The position numbers and the translations under genes were made by a program. From positions 1-54,619 of IMG/VR virus record IMGVR_UViG_3300044634_004299: DNA of 54,619 bases. The stretch is one strand, 5' to 3'. The notes under the pieces are model-generated. The model was not told the origin of the DNA, did no database searches, and worked only from the letters and a program-made list of their open reading frames with translations. Of the stretch, positions 22,907-32,608 are shown in pieces; the stretch's first letter is position 1; each line of letters begins with the position of its first letter. Origin of the DNA: a virus.

Positions 22907-23969
22907 TAAATATCTTTTAACATCTATAATACATAATTTGGGTATATTTCAACCAAAAAACTACATAAAATATCAATACAGTTATACTATTGATAAAGTT
23001 GTGGAAAATAAATTATATTTAAAACAATTGGTTAATAAAGCAAGCACAAAAATAAAACAAGGTAGTTCTTTGAAAGTTGGTAATAATTATTTATTTCAAA
23101 TTTCAAAAACATTTACCGCTACTAGTTATAATCCACATATTCAACAAGTGGTTACAACAGATTTATTTATATATCCAGATGAAAAAGATAAAAAATATTC
23201 TTTTATAGAAACAACAAAAACTTCACTAGAAAAAAACAATTTTGTAGAAAATTTTTTAAAAAACACTAGTCCATATGGTATATGCAAACTGATAATTAAT
23301 AATAAAGAAGAATTTTTTAATTATGAAAAATTTTTAACAAACAATGAAGTTAAATTAAGAATCAAACTTAACACTGAAGATAAAACTTTAAATATAGCAT
23401 ATTTAATACTAATTGATACAGCAAATTACAGTGGTGTTTATGTTATAATGAGTGATGAAAAGGGAATTTACATAGAATCTAACTCACCTTTTACAAATGT
23501 ATTAGACTACGATTTAGAAATATTCAATGCACCTTATATTTACAATAAAACAATTGAAGACGATGTTTTTAAAGATGAAAAAATTGATGATAAAGACCCA
23601 ACAATAATTCATGTTTTAGATTTTGGAATCGTAGTTTCTAGTAACGGCGATAGTAATACAACCGAATCAACAACAAAAATAACAGGTAAAGTTTCACTTT
23701 TCTTCCATATAAAAATTGATGATGATAGTTTGGATGGTGGTTTTGAGTTACAGAACTTTATACAAAAAGAGTTACCAATAGTTATAAATACAATTACAGC
23801 AATTGATACTGACGAATTAGAAGTAAATAAAATAAGAGTTGTAGATAGTAAGATTGTTTATAATAATGGTTTAAGGGTTATATATACAGTATCTTTAGAG
23901 TATGAAGAATCTATAGAAACATTAGTTTCATCACAAATAAAAGATTTTAATTATTTGGTGATAAAATAA
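22899..23969 (+). CDS. Hypothetical protein in the connector region, 356 residues
   Basis: Not recognised. Mixed beta-rich protein with a C-terminal part (about 255-356) of strands and helices. It lies where a tail-terminator gene is expected but is about twice as long as usual. It could be a fused neck protein. A promoter follows directly (23971-23999). Confidence 0.55.
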   Translation: MNNKYLLTSIIHNLGIFQPKNYIKYQYSYTIDKVVENKLYLKQLVNKASTKIKQGSSLKVGNNYLFQISKTFTATSYNPHIQQVVTTDLFIYPDEKDKKYSFIETTKTSLEKNNFVENFLKNTSPYGICKLIINNKEEFFNYEKFLTNNEVKLRIKLNTEDKTLNIAYLILIDTANYSGVYVIMSDEKGIYIESNSPFTNVLDYDLEIFNAPYIYNKTIEDDVFKDEKIDDKDPTIIHVLDFGIVVSSNGDSNTTESTTKITGKVSLFFHIKIDDDSLDGGFELQNFIQKELPIVINTITAIDTDELEVNKIRVVDSKIVYNNGLRVIYTVSLEYEESIETLVSSQIKDFNYLVIK

Positions 23970-23970
23970 T

Positions 23971-23999
23971 TTGATTTTTATGTATTTATGTATTATAAT
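23971..23999 (+). promoter_or_regulatory. Promoter of the tail operon
   Basis: TTGATT (23971-23976), 17 bases, TATAAT (23994-23999), just before AAAGGAG and the TTG start at 24030. Confidence 0.55.
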
Positions 24000-24029
24000 A
24001 TAACAATAATGTAACAAAGGAGAATTGAA

Positions 24030-26189
24030 TTGCCTTATCCATATATAAACTCTAGTTTAACTACAAAACAAGAAACAAATAAAGATATTGAAATAAAAAC
24101 TTTATATGTGAAAAAGTGGGAATCTAACTCAACTAACCCAAAAAATAAAGTTTTTAAAGTATATGAAATTACCGACCCCTTTAACGAACTCAAACAAATT
24201 TATAGCAATTGGAAATCTAACTTTGATTCTTTTGGGTTGACAGAAACACCTGCTTTAGATTTTATTGAAATAGAACAAAAACAATTAGTTCCATCAACAG
24301 CTTTAATGTCAATACAAAAAGATTTATTCGGTAAACCAACAAAAAGAATTCAAATAAAAAAATCAAACACACCAACTGGCAGTGATTATAGATTTAGAAT
24401 AACATTTGACAATAATGCTACAATTTTGACTAAAAGCTATAAAATTTCATTAGAGGGTTTATTGTTTACAGAACCTGAAATAAATAATGTTGTTTTAACT
24501 CCTACAGATTCAATAACTAAAATCTCAGAAAAAGTTTCACAATATTTAACAGACAATAATATAGAACATGATTTAGACCCATTTGCACCTTATATTGATA
24601 TTAAAACCTACAATCTCAATAAATTAGAATTAAAATTCATAAATGTTTTTGGAGAAACAGTAGATATATTAACACCAGAAGAATTATTAGAGTTAAACAC
24701 AGTTAAAACAACTATAACAACTTATCCAGACACAACTTTAACTCTTAGTTCTACAAGTTTTACACAAGATTTAGTTTTTACATCTCCTGCAGGACAAATT
24801 CAAAGTGAGTTTAAAACAGCTTTTGAACTTTTCTTAACACAAAATAACATACAATATACAGTATCCTTTTACGATTATACATTTACAACAGATGATATAG
24901 CTAGTGAAATAAACATTACACCATCAGACCCATTTAAAATAGATGTAGACGATTTAGATATAAACCCAGTTTACAAAAATGTATCTGTTATTTTTTCTTA
25001 TACAGATGTTTACGGTGGTTATTCAATTAAAACTTTAACTGTAAATTTAGTTAAACAAACAGATAATCAAACAGACGACCAAACTTTACAACAAATTTTG
25101 ACACCAACATTTATACAAAAAATAGGTAATGGTGTTATATTAAATGGTGTCTTAACAATTACTTCAACATATGGTTTTAACAACACACCTTTAACATCTA
25201 ACAACCAAGATATATTAATAGATGGTTTTAAGGATGGTGTTAGGGATGGTTTTTCATATAATGAATATATCCCTAGTGGTGTTTATGAAAACATTGTTTT
25301 TGATTCTAATTTGTATAACAATATACTTGAACCAACTAATGATAGTGATAAACTTATAAGAGCTAATGTTTTTAAAGAGATAAACGAATACATAAAATCA
25401 AAACAAGATACAACACCAATTCAAGATTTTATCGGTTTTGTGAATTATGGTAATTTTAAAGGTGCTGTTGAAGATTTGGATAGAGAGTTAGATAGGTTCA
25501 AATTTGACAATAAAAGTTTTGTCGCACTCGTTAGTTTTAATAATTTAGGAAATGTAAGTAATTATTGGAATTTAGGAATAGAAACCGCTTTAATAAGAGT
25601 TGCTAGGTTATCAACTGGTTCATATATTAAAAATATAATGCAACCAAGTGCAGGAGAAGATAATTTTACAGGTGGTTACCACTTAATTAATGTCCCATAT
25701 CATAACACATTTTCTAATGGTTTTTACAAATTTGACAGCACTTTAATAAGTAATTCAACAGATAATTATTTAAGACAAGGTGATAGAAACCTAACAAGTG
25801 TAACTTTTGATGAAAATAACAACGTTGTATTTTTAAACGTATTTACAACTTCTTTAGAAGAAAAATATAAAAAATTAGAAGTTAGAGACTTAGAAATATA
25901 CTGGAGAAAATTTAGCGAAAGGTTAATAAGAAACAAATTAGCACAAAACAAAATTGCTTCAAAAGGTATACCATCAAAAGGGACTTACTCTTTAGAACAA
26001 GTAAAAGCTTATGTTATAGGATTGTATCAAACACTTTATAACATTGGTATTGTTGATAATCCTAATTTATTTGCTTCCACTTTAAATATAAGTTATGATG
26101 CTAAAACAGGAACTTTATATTTGAAAAATTATATGATAACAACTATTAATGGAATTGACTTTGTAAGTAATTCTGGTATTTTAATTTAA
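24030..26189 (+). CDS. Tail sheath protein candidate (contractile tail)
   Basis: The 719-residue protein precedes a tail-tube-like gene, chaperone pair and tape measure, exactly where Mu-like and other myoviruses encode the sheath. Its C-terminal third (about 470-719) has the mixed alpha/beta layout with RDLEIYWRKFSERLIRN helices and a final domain ending in IDFVSNSGILI. The N-terminal 350 residues are strand-rich and could be surface domains. I see no unmistakable sheath motif, so the call rests on position, size and the baseplate genes downstream. It starts with TTG after AAAGGAG. Confidence 0.6.
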   Translation: MPYPYINSSLTTKQETNKDIEIKTLYVKKWESNSTNPKNKVFKVYEITDPFNELKQIYSNWKSNFDSFGLTETPALDFIEIEQKQLVPSTALMSIQKDLFGKPTKRIQIKKSNTPTGSDYRFRITFDNNATILTKSYKISLEGLLFTEPEINNVVLTPTDSITKISEKVSQYLTDNNIEHDLDPFAPYIDIKTYNLNKLELKFINVFGETVDILTPEELLELNTVKTTITTYPDTTLTLSSTSFTQDLVFTSPAGQIQSEFKTAFELFLTQNNIQYTVSFYDYTFTTDDIASEINITPSDPFKIDVDDLDINPVYKNVSVIFSYTDVYGGYSIKTLTVNLVKQTDNQTDDQTLQQILTPTFIQKIGNGVILNGVLTITSTYGFNNTPLTSNNQDILIDGFKDGVRDGFSYNEYIPSGVYENIVFDSNLYNNILEPTNDSDKLIRANVFKEINEYIKSKQDTTPIQDFIGFVNYGNFKGAVEDLDRELDRFKFDNKSFVALVSFNNLGNVSNYWNLGIETALIRVARLSTGSYIKNIMQPSAGEDNFTGGYHLINVPYHNTFSNGFYKFDSTLISNSTDNYLRQGDRNLTSVTFDENNNVVFLNVFTTSLEEKYKKLEVRDLEIYWRKFSERLIRNKLAQNKIASKGIPSKGTYSLEQVKAYVIGLYQTLYNIGIVDNPNLFASTLNISYDAKTGTLYLKNYMITTINGIDFVSNSGILI

Positions 26190-26199
26190 GGAGTTAATT

Positions 26200-26604
26200 A
26201 TGACCGATAAAATAGCTGATGTAAAAACAATTACTGTTGATGGAGATATTGTAGCTTATGTTCCAGAATCTTTATCATACCCACCTTACATAGCATCTAC
26301 AAAAACAATAATGGATACTACTACTAATTTAACTTCTACAAAGTATGAAGTTAAAGATTTATCAGCAGAAACAGACAGCACTGTTTCTTTTCAAATGGTT
26401 TCAACATTAAACAATAAAACATTATTTGAAACTTGGAGAAAAAAACATAATGAGGGTGGTAAATTCATAATCAATCTGTTTACAGGAACTGATTTAAACG
26501 AGGGTATATCTTTTACTCTTGATGGTGCTAGTTTGGTTCAGGAAAAAACAGATATAATGAAAGAAATATTTGATGTATCATTTAAAGGAAACGAGGTAAA
26601 ATAA
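26200..26604 (+). CDS. Tail tube protein candidate
   Basis: The 134-residue beta-rich protein has the size and order of contractile-tail tube proteins: DGDIVAYVPESLSYPP near the start, then strands, a WRKKHNEGGKF helix-turn and strands at the end (DVSFKGNEVK). It lies directly after the sheath candidate and before the frameshifted chaperone gene. It has an AAGGAG site. Confidence 0.6.
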   Translation: MTDKIADVKTITVDGDIVAYVPESLSYPPYIASTKTIMDTTTNLTSTKYEVKDLSAETDSTVSFQMVSTLNNKTLFETWRKKHNEGGKFIINLFTGTDLNEGISFTLDGASLVQEKTDIMKEIFDVSFKGNEVK

Positions 26605-26606
26605 TC

Positions 26607-27331
26607 ATGGAAGAACAATTAGAACACTTAAAGAAATTTGATGAAAAAAGAATTATAAACTTACCTTATAATTTAGATTATTCAAGGGGAACTAAATTAG
26701 ATAAAATAGTTCAATTTAAAATTAGTGATAAAATTAAAATAGCTTCAGTTCAATTAGAGATGATGGTTTTAAAAGCAGACTATGTGGATGCTATACAACA
26801 AGTGTTCTCTAACCTAAACTTAGATAATATAAACAACATTAAGGACAGTGTTGAAATAAAACAGGAAGAAATTAAACAAGAAAATATTGTTGATTTCAAC
26901 ACACTAGTTTCATATGGTGAAAGGTTATTACAACATTACTCAAAAAAAGAAAATCCAGTTACAACATTAGCTAAATTTAATTCAAAAATAAAGAGTTATT
27001 ATGTTTATGATAGTTGCGATGAGGAAAATGTAAAACTTAATGATGAGATTATAAGTTTGATTAACAACGATTGCACCATTGTATTAGGTTTAATAGGAGG
27101 GTTAATTAACTATTTTTTGGATTTCAAGAGGTAATAACAGTTAGGTTATCAAGTATAGAAAAAATAATATTAAATGAATATACTTTGGAATTTTTTATAA
27201 ATTTTATAGCAGATAATAGGTTAGATAATGTAACAAACATATATAATTTTAATGTAAGACAATTTGTAATAACATTAGCTTTTTGTATAGAAAAAAGTAG
27301 GAGATTGCAAAAAGAGGTAAAAAATGTTTAA
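26607..27331 (+). CDS. Tail assembly chaperone pair with programmed -1 frameshift
   Basis: The zero frame (26607-27134) encodes a 175-residue helical acidic protein. At 27113-27119 the heptamer T-TTT-TTG fits the X-XXY-YYZ slippery pattern. The -1 frame is open from there, with no stop, to TAA at 27329-27331, overlapping the tape-measure start. Slippage gives a fusion of about 241 residues. This gene pair with a frameshift just upstream of the tape measure is conserved across tailed phages (lambda G/GT, Mu gp41 region). The chaperones coat the tape measure during tail assembly. Confidence 0.8.
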
Positions 27332-29114
27332 TGTAACTGAAAAAAAAATTCTTTATCAACTCATAGCTAATGAAAACATTGTAAAAACAATGCAAAGAAT
27401 TTCACAATCAGCACAGGGTTTAAATAATGATTTAAATAGAGTTGGTAGAAACATAACAAACAATTTCTCCAACATAAACTCTATGATAACAAAAACATCT
27501 AATAATTTTGAAAAAATGAGAAAAACAATGATGAGGTTATCATCAGTTGTATTTCTACCACTAGCTTTTATGGGTTCTAGGGAATACCTAAGAAGTGAAA
27601 AAGCTATAGCTATGTATGATGTTATACAAGATAAAGCTTTAACACTACAAGAAAAAAAGAATGTTTATAAAAATGCTACAAACATTGGTAAAATGACAGG
27701 GCAGTCTCAATCTTCAATAATTGAATTAGCAACAGAGTTAGAAAAAGGAGGTTTAAAGAGTGCTATTTTAACTGGAACTAAAGGTTCTGTTTTAGAAATG
27801 GCAACTAAAATTAAAGCTATAACAGGACAAACTTCACAAGAAGTAGGTAATATGTTATTATCTATAATTTCAGCTTATGGTTTAAAAAATTTATCAACAC
27901 AAGAATTAGAAAAGAAATTACCAGTTTTAGTTTCTAAATATATAAAAGCTGCTAATCTATCAAAATTTAACTATAGTGATATTGAATCACTTACAAGAAA
28001 ATCACCCAACGTCCTTAAAATGGCTGGTTTTGATGAAGATTATATTATTGCTATACAAAGTGTGTTATCAAACTCAACACAACCATCAGTTACTGACAGG
28101 GCTTTAGCTTCTTCAGTTCAAAGGTTATCTAATCTTCCTTATGGTGCTAAAAACTTTCTAAAAAGATATACTGGTATTGATGTAAATAAACTTAAAAAGA
28201 GTGGAACATCAATGCAAGATATATTCCAAAGTATTTTGAAGTCTGTAGATGTGATTGCTAGTTTAGATATTAAAAATTTTGACCCTAACGACACTAATTT
28301 TAGAAATTTAATGAAGTTTTCAAAAATGAGTAGGAAACAATTTAAAGAATTAGATTCTAAAGAATTTAAAAACATAAGGGACAATTTCTTAACAGAATTG
28401 CTATCACAAACTTTCGGTAAAGACTTCTCCCCTAAAATGTCAAATTTAGCAACAAATATAAAAAGTATTTTAGATGCTACAACTGAAATAAAGAAAATAA
28501 AAGACGACGAGTTATTACAAGAAACCTATAAAAGAAGTTTACCACCATTACAAAAAGCTTTTAGTAAACTTGGTGTTAGTTTTAATGAATTCTTTAATAA
28601 TTTAATGAAAGCTGGTTTAGAAGATAAAATAATAGGTTTATTAGAAAAGTTGACAAAATTTTTTGATTATTTAGCTAAGGATGATAAACTTTTGAAAAAT
28701 TTAGCTGAAATTACTGCAGGTTTTACCCAATTAATGGTTGTTTTGGGTGGTATTAGTATACTTTTTAAAACTTATGGCTTAATATCAGGTGTTGTTGGAA
28801 CAGCTGGTAAAGTTGGTAAAGCTTTAGGAAAAGGTGGTAGAAGTGCAATGAAATTCCCAGTTAAAAATCCTTTGGTAATGTTAGGTGTTGCTGGTGCGGT
28901 AACAGGTGGTGCTTTATTAAACGAATATGGTTTACTAGATAGACCAAAACAATTTATAAGTGATTTATGGGATAATTTAAGTAAAAAGTTTAGTGATGAT
29001 GCTGAAAAGAAGAAGACCGATATAAATGTTAATATACAAACAAAAGAAGTTTCTGTAACAAATAATGACAATTATAATGTTGATGTGAAGTTGGGGGAAC
29101 AAAGTGGTTTCTAA
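27324..29114 (+). CDS. Tape measure protein
   Basis: The 596-residue protein has a long helical N-terminus with coiled-coil heptads and a central region of the phage tape-measure type (FMGSREYLRSEKAIAMYD at about 75-92, TGQSQSSIIELATELEKGG at about 125-143). It also has two C-terminal hydrophobic stretches (about 467-495 and 510-530) separated by a Gly-rich segment. It sets tail length and is ejected with DNA; by the usual scale of about 1.5 angstrom per residue the tail would be short, near 90 nm. It follows the chaperone frameshift and has an AGAGG site. Confidence 0.85.
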   Translation: MFNVTEKKILYQLIANENIVKTMQRISQSAQGLNNDLNRVGRNITNNFSNINSMITKTSNNFEKMRKTMMRLSSVVFLPLAFMGSREYLRSEKAIAMYDVIQDKALTLQEKKNVYKNATNIGKMTGQSQSSIIELATELEKGGLKSAILTGTKGSVLEMATKIKAITGQTSQEVGNMLLSIISAYGLKNLSTQELEKKLPVLVSKYIKAANLSKFNYSDIESLTRKSPNVLKMAGFDEDYIIAIQSVLSNSTQPSVTDRALASSVQRLSNLPYGAKNFLKRYTGIDVNKLKKSGTSMQDIFQSILKSVDVIASLDIKNFDPNDTNFRNLMKFSKMSRKQFKELDSKEFKNIRDNFLTELLSQTFGKDFSPKMSNLATNIKSILDATTEIKKIKDDELLQETYKRSLPPLQKAFSKLGVSFNEFFNNLMKAGLEDKIIGLLEKLTKFFDYLAKDDKLLKNLAEITAGFTQLMVVLGGISILFKTYGLISGVVGTAGKVGKALGKGGRSAMKFPVKNPLVMLGVAGAVTGGALLNEYGLLDRPKQFISDLWDNLSKKFSDDAEKKKTDINVNIQTKEVSVTNNDNYNVDVKLGEQSGF

Positions 29115-30180
29115 AATAAAAACATACCCTTTTATTTTTGGTAGTGAATCTTACTTCTTTTGTGAAAAAGTAAAAGTAACACACGGTTATATAAGAAGTG
29201 AATACATTTATCCAACAGGTGCAAAAAATAGGTTTACACAAAACATAGCAATTTCTCCAGAAAGAGTTGAGGTTGAGGTTATGTTTGCTGGTGAAAATTT
29301 TGAAACTAAGTATAGGAACTTTTATAAAAATGTTGTTTTAAACAGTAAACCGCAATTATTAGTATTACCATTTTTAAATCTATCAATACCAGACTGTATT
29401 GTAGCAAAAGAAGTTCAAACAACAGCTAATAATAAAGAATTTGGTTTGATAAAATGTAATGTTGTTTTTATAGCTGTTTCAAAAAATATAGAAAGTTTTA
29501 ATATAATTGAGAAAATGAATAACTTAAAAAATAATATAAATGCAATTGTGGATAAAGTTTTTAATTTATATAAATATATTAATTTAGCATTAAGTTCAAC
29601 ACAGTTATTGCTAGCATATGTAAACGACTTAGTTAATATAGTTAAATCACCTGTTAAATCAGTGATTGCTATAAAAGATAAGGTAGAGACTAAGAAGCTA
29701 TTAAAAGATATAATTAATAATGGTAACGAAGATTATATTGAAATTGCTGTAAATGAAGAGGTTAAGAAAACTAATAATTTTGATGAAAAGTCTAGTGAAT
29801 TTTTTATAAACTATAAAACACTTATTGATTCAACTATTTTTTATAAATTTTGTTTAAATACACAATCAAAAGTATATTCAAAATCATCCCTTTACGATGA
29901 TTTACTCACACTTGACTACAAATACTCTAAATTGAAAAACAATATATCAATTGTTGATTTACAAGTTTTTATTGATAATATATATGAATATACCTATACC
30001 TTTATAGTAAACACATTCTCTTCAATAGTAGTTAACGAAGTTGAAATAGAAGATTTAGACTACTATTTATACACAGCAAAACTATATTTATCAACAGAAA
30101 GATTACCTGAATTATTGAGTCTTAATAAAACAACATCTTTATATAAAAAAAATGGAGTTTTAAAATACTTAAATGAGTAA
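29104..30180 (+). CDS. DNA-circularisation N-terminal-like tail protein (Mu gp43-type)
   Basis: The 358-residue protein begins with a segment like the DNA_circ_N family: FIFGSESYFFCEKVKVTHGY, then TQNIAISPERVEVEVMFAG (about 39-57), then PQLLVLPFLNLSIPDCIV (about 80-97). These are strands known in Mu-type baseplate hub-adaptor proteins. The rest is helical. It starts with GTG behind GGGGG inside the end of the tape-measure gene and overlaps the hub gene. Order tape measure, this, hub matches Mu. Confidence 0.7.
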   Translation: MVSKIKTYPFIFGSESYFFCEKVKVTHGYIRSEYIYPTGAKNRFTQNIAISPERVEVEVMFAGENFETKYRNFYKNVVLNSKPQLLVLPFLNLSIPDCIVAKEVQTTANNKEFGLIKCNVVFIAVSKNIESFNIIEKMNNLKNNINAIVDKVFNLYKYINLALSSTQLLLAYVNDLVNIVKSPVKSVIAIKDKVETKKLLKDIINNGNEDYIEIAVNEEVKKTNNFDEKSSEFFINYKTLIDSTIFYKFCLNTQSKVYSKSSLYDDLLTLDYKYSKLKNNISIVDLQVFIDNIYEYTYTFIVNTFSSIVVNEVEIEDLDYYLYTAKLYLSTERLPELLSLNKTTSLYKKNGVLKYLNE

Positions 30181-31870
30181 TGGCGCAAAAGTATACATTT
30201 ACATAAATAAAAACTTCTTTATAAAAGAATATTACGAAGACAAAGATAAAACTATAGATGAGGTTTTATCTATTTATGGTGATGATAATTACGATATTTA
30301 TAATACCAAATCAACTAATATGACTAAATATGAAGTTTTCTTTCAGTCTTTAAGGTATTACTCTTCTTTAAATGCTATGGCTAACACATTGTATTTAAAA
30401 TCCTGTTACATACCAGATTTAAAGAATGATATAATTAAAGAGAATAAAAATTTATATGCTGAAAAAATTGATTTACTTTATTATCAACAATTGCAAGATA
30501 TTTTACAAGACAACCACTTAATGACTTTTGAATTAAACGGAGAAAGAATGTTAACTGGTTTTATAGATAAAAGTATAATAGATGTTAAAACAGTAAATGC
30601 TAGTGGTTCTCAAAATGCTATAAATTTTGATTTAAATATATATGATTCAACTTTTGACTTAGTTAAAGATAGACTTAGCGATGAGAAAGACGCGACGACC
30701 GCAGATAACATACTTGATGTTATAAAATCTTCTTGCTATGTTAATTTAAATGATTCCGATTCTAGCGGAGAGGGTGGGATTTTCCTTTATCCACTTCCAA
30801 TAAGATTACAAAAAACTTTAAATTACGAAGATTTAAATATATCAAATAGTGAGACCAGAGGTAATATAGGTCAATCTTTAAGTGATTACCTACAATCTTT
30901 AGCTAAAATAAAAGGTTTAGTTATAAGGGGTAATGGTTTAGGTGGTATAGATATTTTCTCATTAAACATCAGTGATGATACTTATAATATAATGTTTGAT
31001 TATACAGCTGAACTTTTAACAAAACAGGAAAATAATAATAACAAAAATGTTATTTTACAAAAAATAAATGAAATAAAAGCTTCTTCAAAATCTTTTGAAG
31101 AAAAAACAGAAGAAATAAATTCACTTAGTAAAGAGTTGTTATCAATAAATGCAATAATAGATAAAGTTAAAACAAGTAACGAGGTTTATATAAGGAAGTT
31201 ACTTTATGTAAATGAAATAATATCCTTTAGAATTACAAATAATCACAACAGTAGTTATGATTATTATAGAATATTTGAGGGAACAAGTAACTTAGAAAAA
31301 GCTGTTACAATAAAAACAACCAAGTCTTTAAGGTTTAATAGAAATATAATAAATAAAAATGTTAATATAATAGATTTAATAAACAATATTAACGATGCTG
31401 ATTATAAAAAAGGTGATATTGAAATTCCTAGTGATTTTGAAGCTGGTAATAATGAATATAATGCTTACATTAGGAGAAAAAGGGGTTATTCTAAGATAAT
31501 AAAAGAGGGTGATATTTTAGACGGTTTTGATGATGAAAAATATAGTCTTGATTTAATAAACCAATCTTCAAAAATAGCTTCTATGGAAGATTCAGCAGTT
31601 GTTGTTGATGTTTTAATAGAAGTTTTTTACAAATACAAATTTAAAATAGGTGATTTTATACAAATTGTTAAAGACGAAATTTTTATACCATACGATTTTT
31701 CCTATCAGTCTTTCGTTTATAATGATGATGGGAAAAAAGTTTTAAGAAGAATAAATTACTATCTTTTATCAAAAGTTGAATTTAACTTTTCAATAACTGG
31801 TTATACAGTTAGGTTACATTTATCTTATAGGGATGCTTTTACAAAATATGCTATGAGGGAATCAAGATGA
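30173..31870 (+). CDS. Baseplate hub protein (gp27/gpD-like)
   Basis: The 565-residue protein has a region typical of baseplate hubs: QSLSDYLQSLAKIKGLVIRG followed by GLGGIDIFSLN (about 240-270), the sheet-helix layout of the late-control/gp27 family. A coiled-coil insertion (about 280-330) and a C-terminal beta barrel with KIGDFIQIVKDE follow. Position between the circularisation-like protein and small baseplate genes supports this. Confidence 0.7.
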   Translation: MSNGAKVYIYINKNFFIKEYYEDKDKTIDEVLSIYGDDNYDIYNTKSTNMTKYEVFFQSLRYYSSLNAMANTLYLKSCYIPDLKNDIIKENKNLYAEKIDLLYYQQLQDILQDNHLMTFELNGERMLTGFIDKSIIDVKTVNASGSQNAINFDLNIYDSTFDLVKDRLSDEKDATTADNILDVIKSSCYVNLNDSDSSGEGGIFLYPLPIRLQKTLNYEDLNISNSETRGNIGQSLSDYLQSLAKIKGLVIRGNGLGGIDIFSLNISDDTYNIMFDYTAELLTKQENNNNKNVILQKINEIKASSKSFEEKTEEINSLSKELLSINAIIDKVKTSNEVYIRKLLYVNEIISFRITNNHNSSYDYYRIFEGTSNLEKAVTIKTTKSLRFNRNIINKNVNIIDLINNINDADYKKGDIEIPSDFEAGNNEYNAYIRRKRGYSKIIKEGDILDGFDDEKYSLDLINQSSKIASMEDSAVVVDVLIEVFYKYKFKIGDFIQIVKDEIFIPYDFSYQSFVYNDDGKKVLRRINYYLLSKVEFNFSITGYTVRLHLSYRDAFTKYAMRESR

Positions 31871-32283
31871 CTAGTAGAATTTTTTTTCTGGAATACACTG
31901 GAGAAGTTAGGGGTGATTATCACATATTTAAACAAAAAATAAGTGAGAATAAAAATGTATCTTATAGGGAATTTAAAATATTAAAAGGTTCTATTTTCTC
32001 CATTTTCAACTTTACATTAGATAACTACATTATAGGTGAGATATACCTAACCTTAAATATAAACACAAGTTATTTTGTTTTTCCAATGACTACTGGTTTA
32101 AAAGATATCAACAAAATTATAACAGAAGAATTTGTTTTAAATAATGGTAAGATAGATTTATTGAAAATTAATGAAAATGTGATAAAATATAAAGATAAAG
32201 ACGTTTTTGTTATTGACGATTACGAAATTGTAGATAGTCAAGGTTTACCATGTGTTATAAGGAAAAAGTTAAATGGAAATTAA
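31867..32283 (+). CDS. Baseplate component, position of the spike/gp45 gene
   Basis: A 138-residue beta-rich protein without a recognised motif. In Mu-type order the gene here is the tail spike or its adaptor. I see no beta-helix or metal-binding tip, so it may be only the OB-fold-like part. It overlaps neighbours on both sides. Confidence 0.5.
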   Translation: MTSRIFFLEYTGEVRGDYHIFKQKISENKNVSYREFKILKGSIFSIFNFTLDNYIIGEIYLTLNINTSYFVFPMTTGLKDINKIITEEFVLNNGKIDLLKINENVIKYKDKDVFVIDDYEIVDSQGLPCVIRKKLNGN

Positions 32284-32608
32284 AGGTGTAATACCAAAAA
32301 TTACTTTAGATATTGGTTATAGTTTTTACGATGGTGATTTAGTAATAACCGATAATCCTGAAGCTTGGTTTAGAAATTATATAGAAACACAACAACCTTA
32401 TAAAAATGGTGACTTTTACGATTCTGTTGTTCCTGATTTTGATGTAGGAGTTGATATAATACGGTTATCAAAACAAAATAAAATAGATAACAAAACTATA
32501 AATAATATACAAGTTAATTTAAAAGAAAGAATCTTAAAAAATAATCCAGAAATATTAGGTATAGATGTTTCTTTAAATAATGGAGAATTTGTAATAAATG
32601 TCAAATAA
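32273..32608 (+). CDS. Baseplate wedge protein, gp25/gpW-like
   Basis: The 111-residue protein has the gp25-like order: strand-rich start (DGDLVITDNPEAWFRNYIET at about 20-39, resembling the xxAWxxNR-type helix) and a C-terminal KERILKNNPEILGIDV segment matching the end of gp25-like proteins. gp25 is a core wedge protein that starts the sheath. Its place before the baseplate J gene is the standard one. Confidence 0.7.
   Translation: MEIKGVIPKITLDIGYSFYDGDLVITDNPEAWFRNYIETQQPYKNGDFYDSVVPDFDVGVDIIRLSKQNKIDNKTINNIQVNLKERILKNNPEILGIDVSLNNGEFVINVK

Noticed and set aside
28139-29241. Leftward open frames opposite the tape measure
   Set aside because: Antisense of a clear tape-measure gene, with no binding sites.
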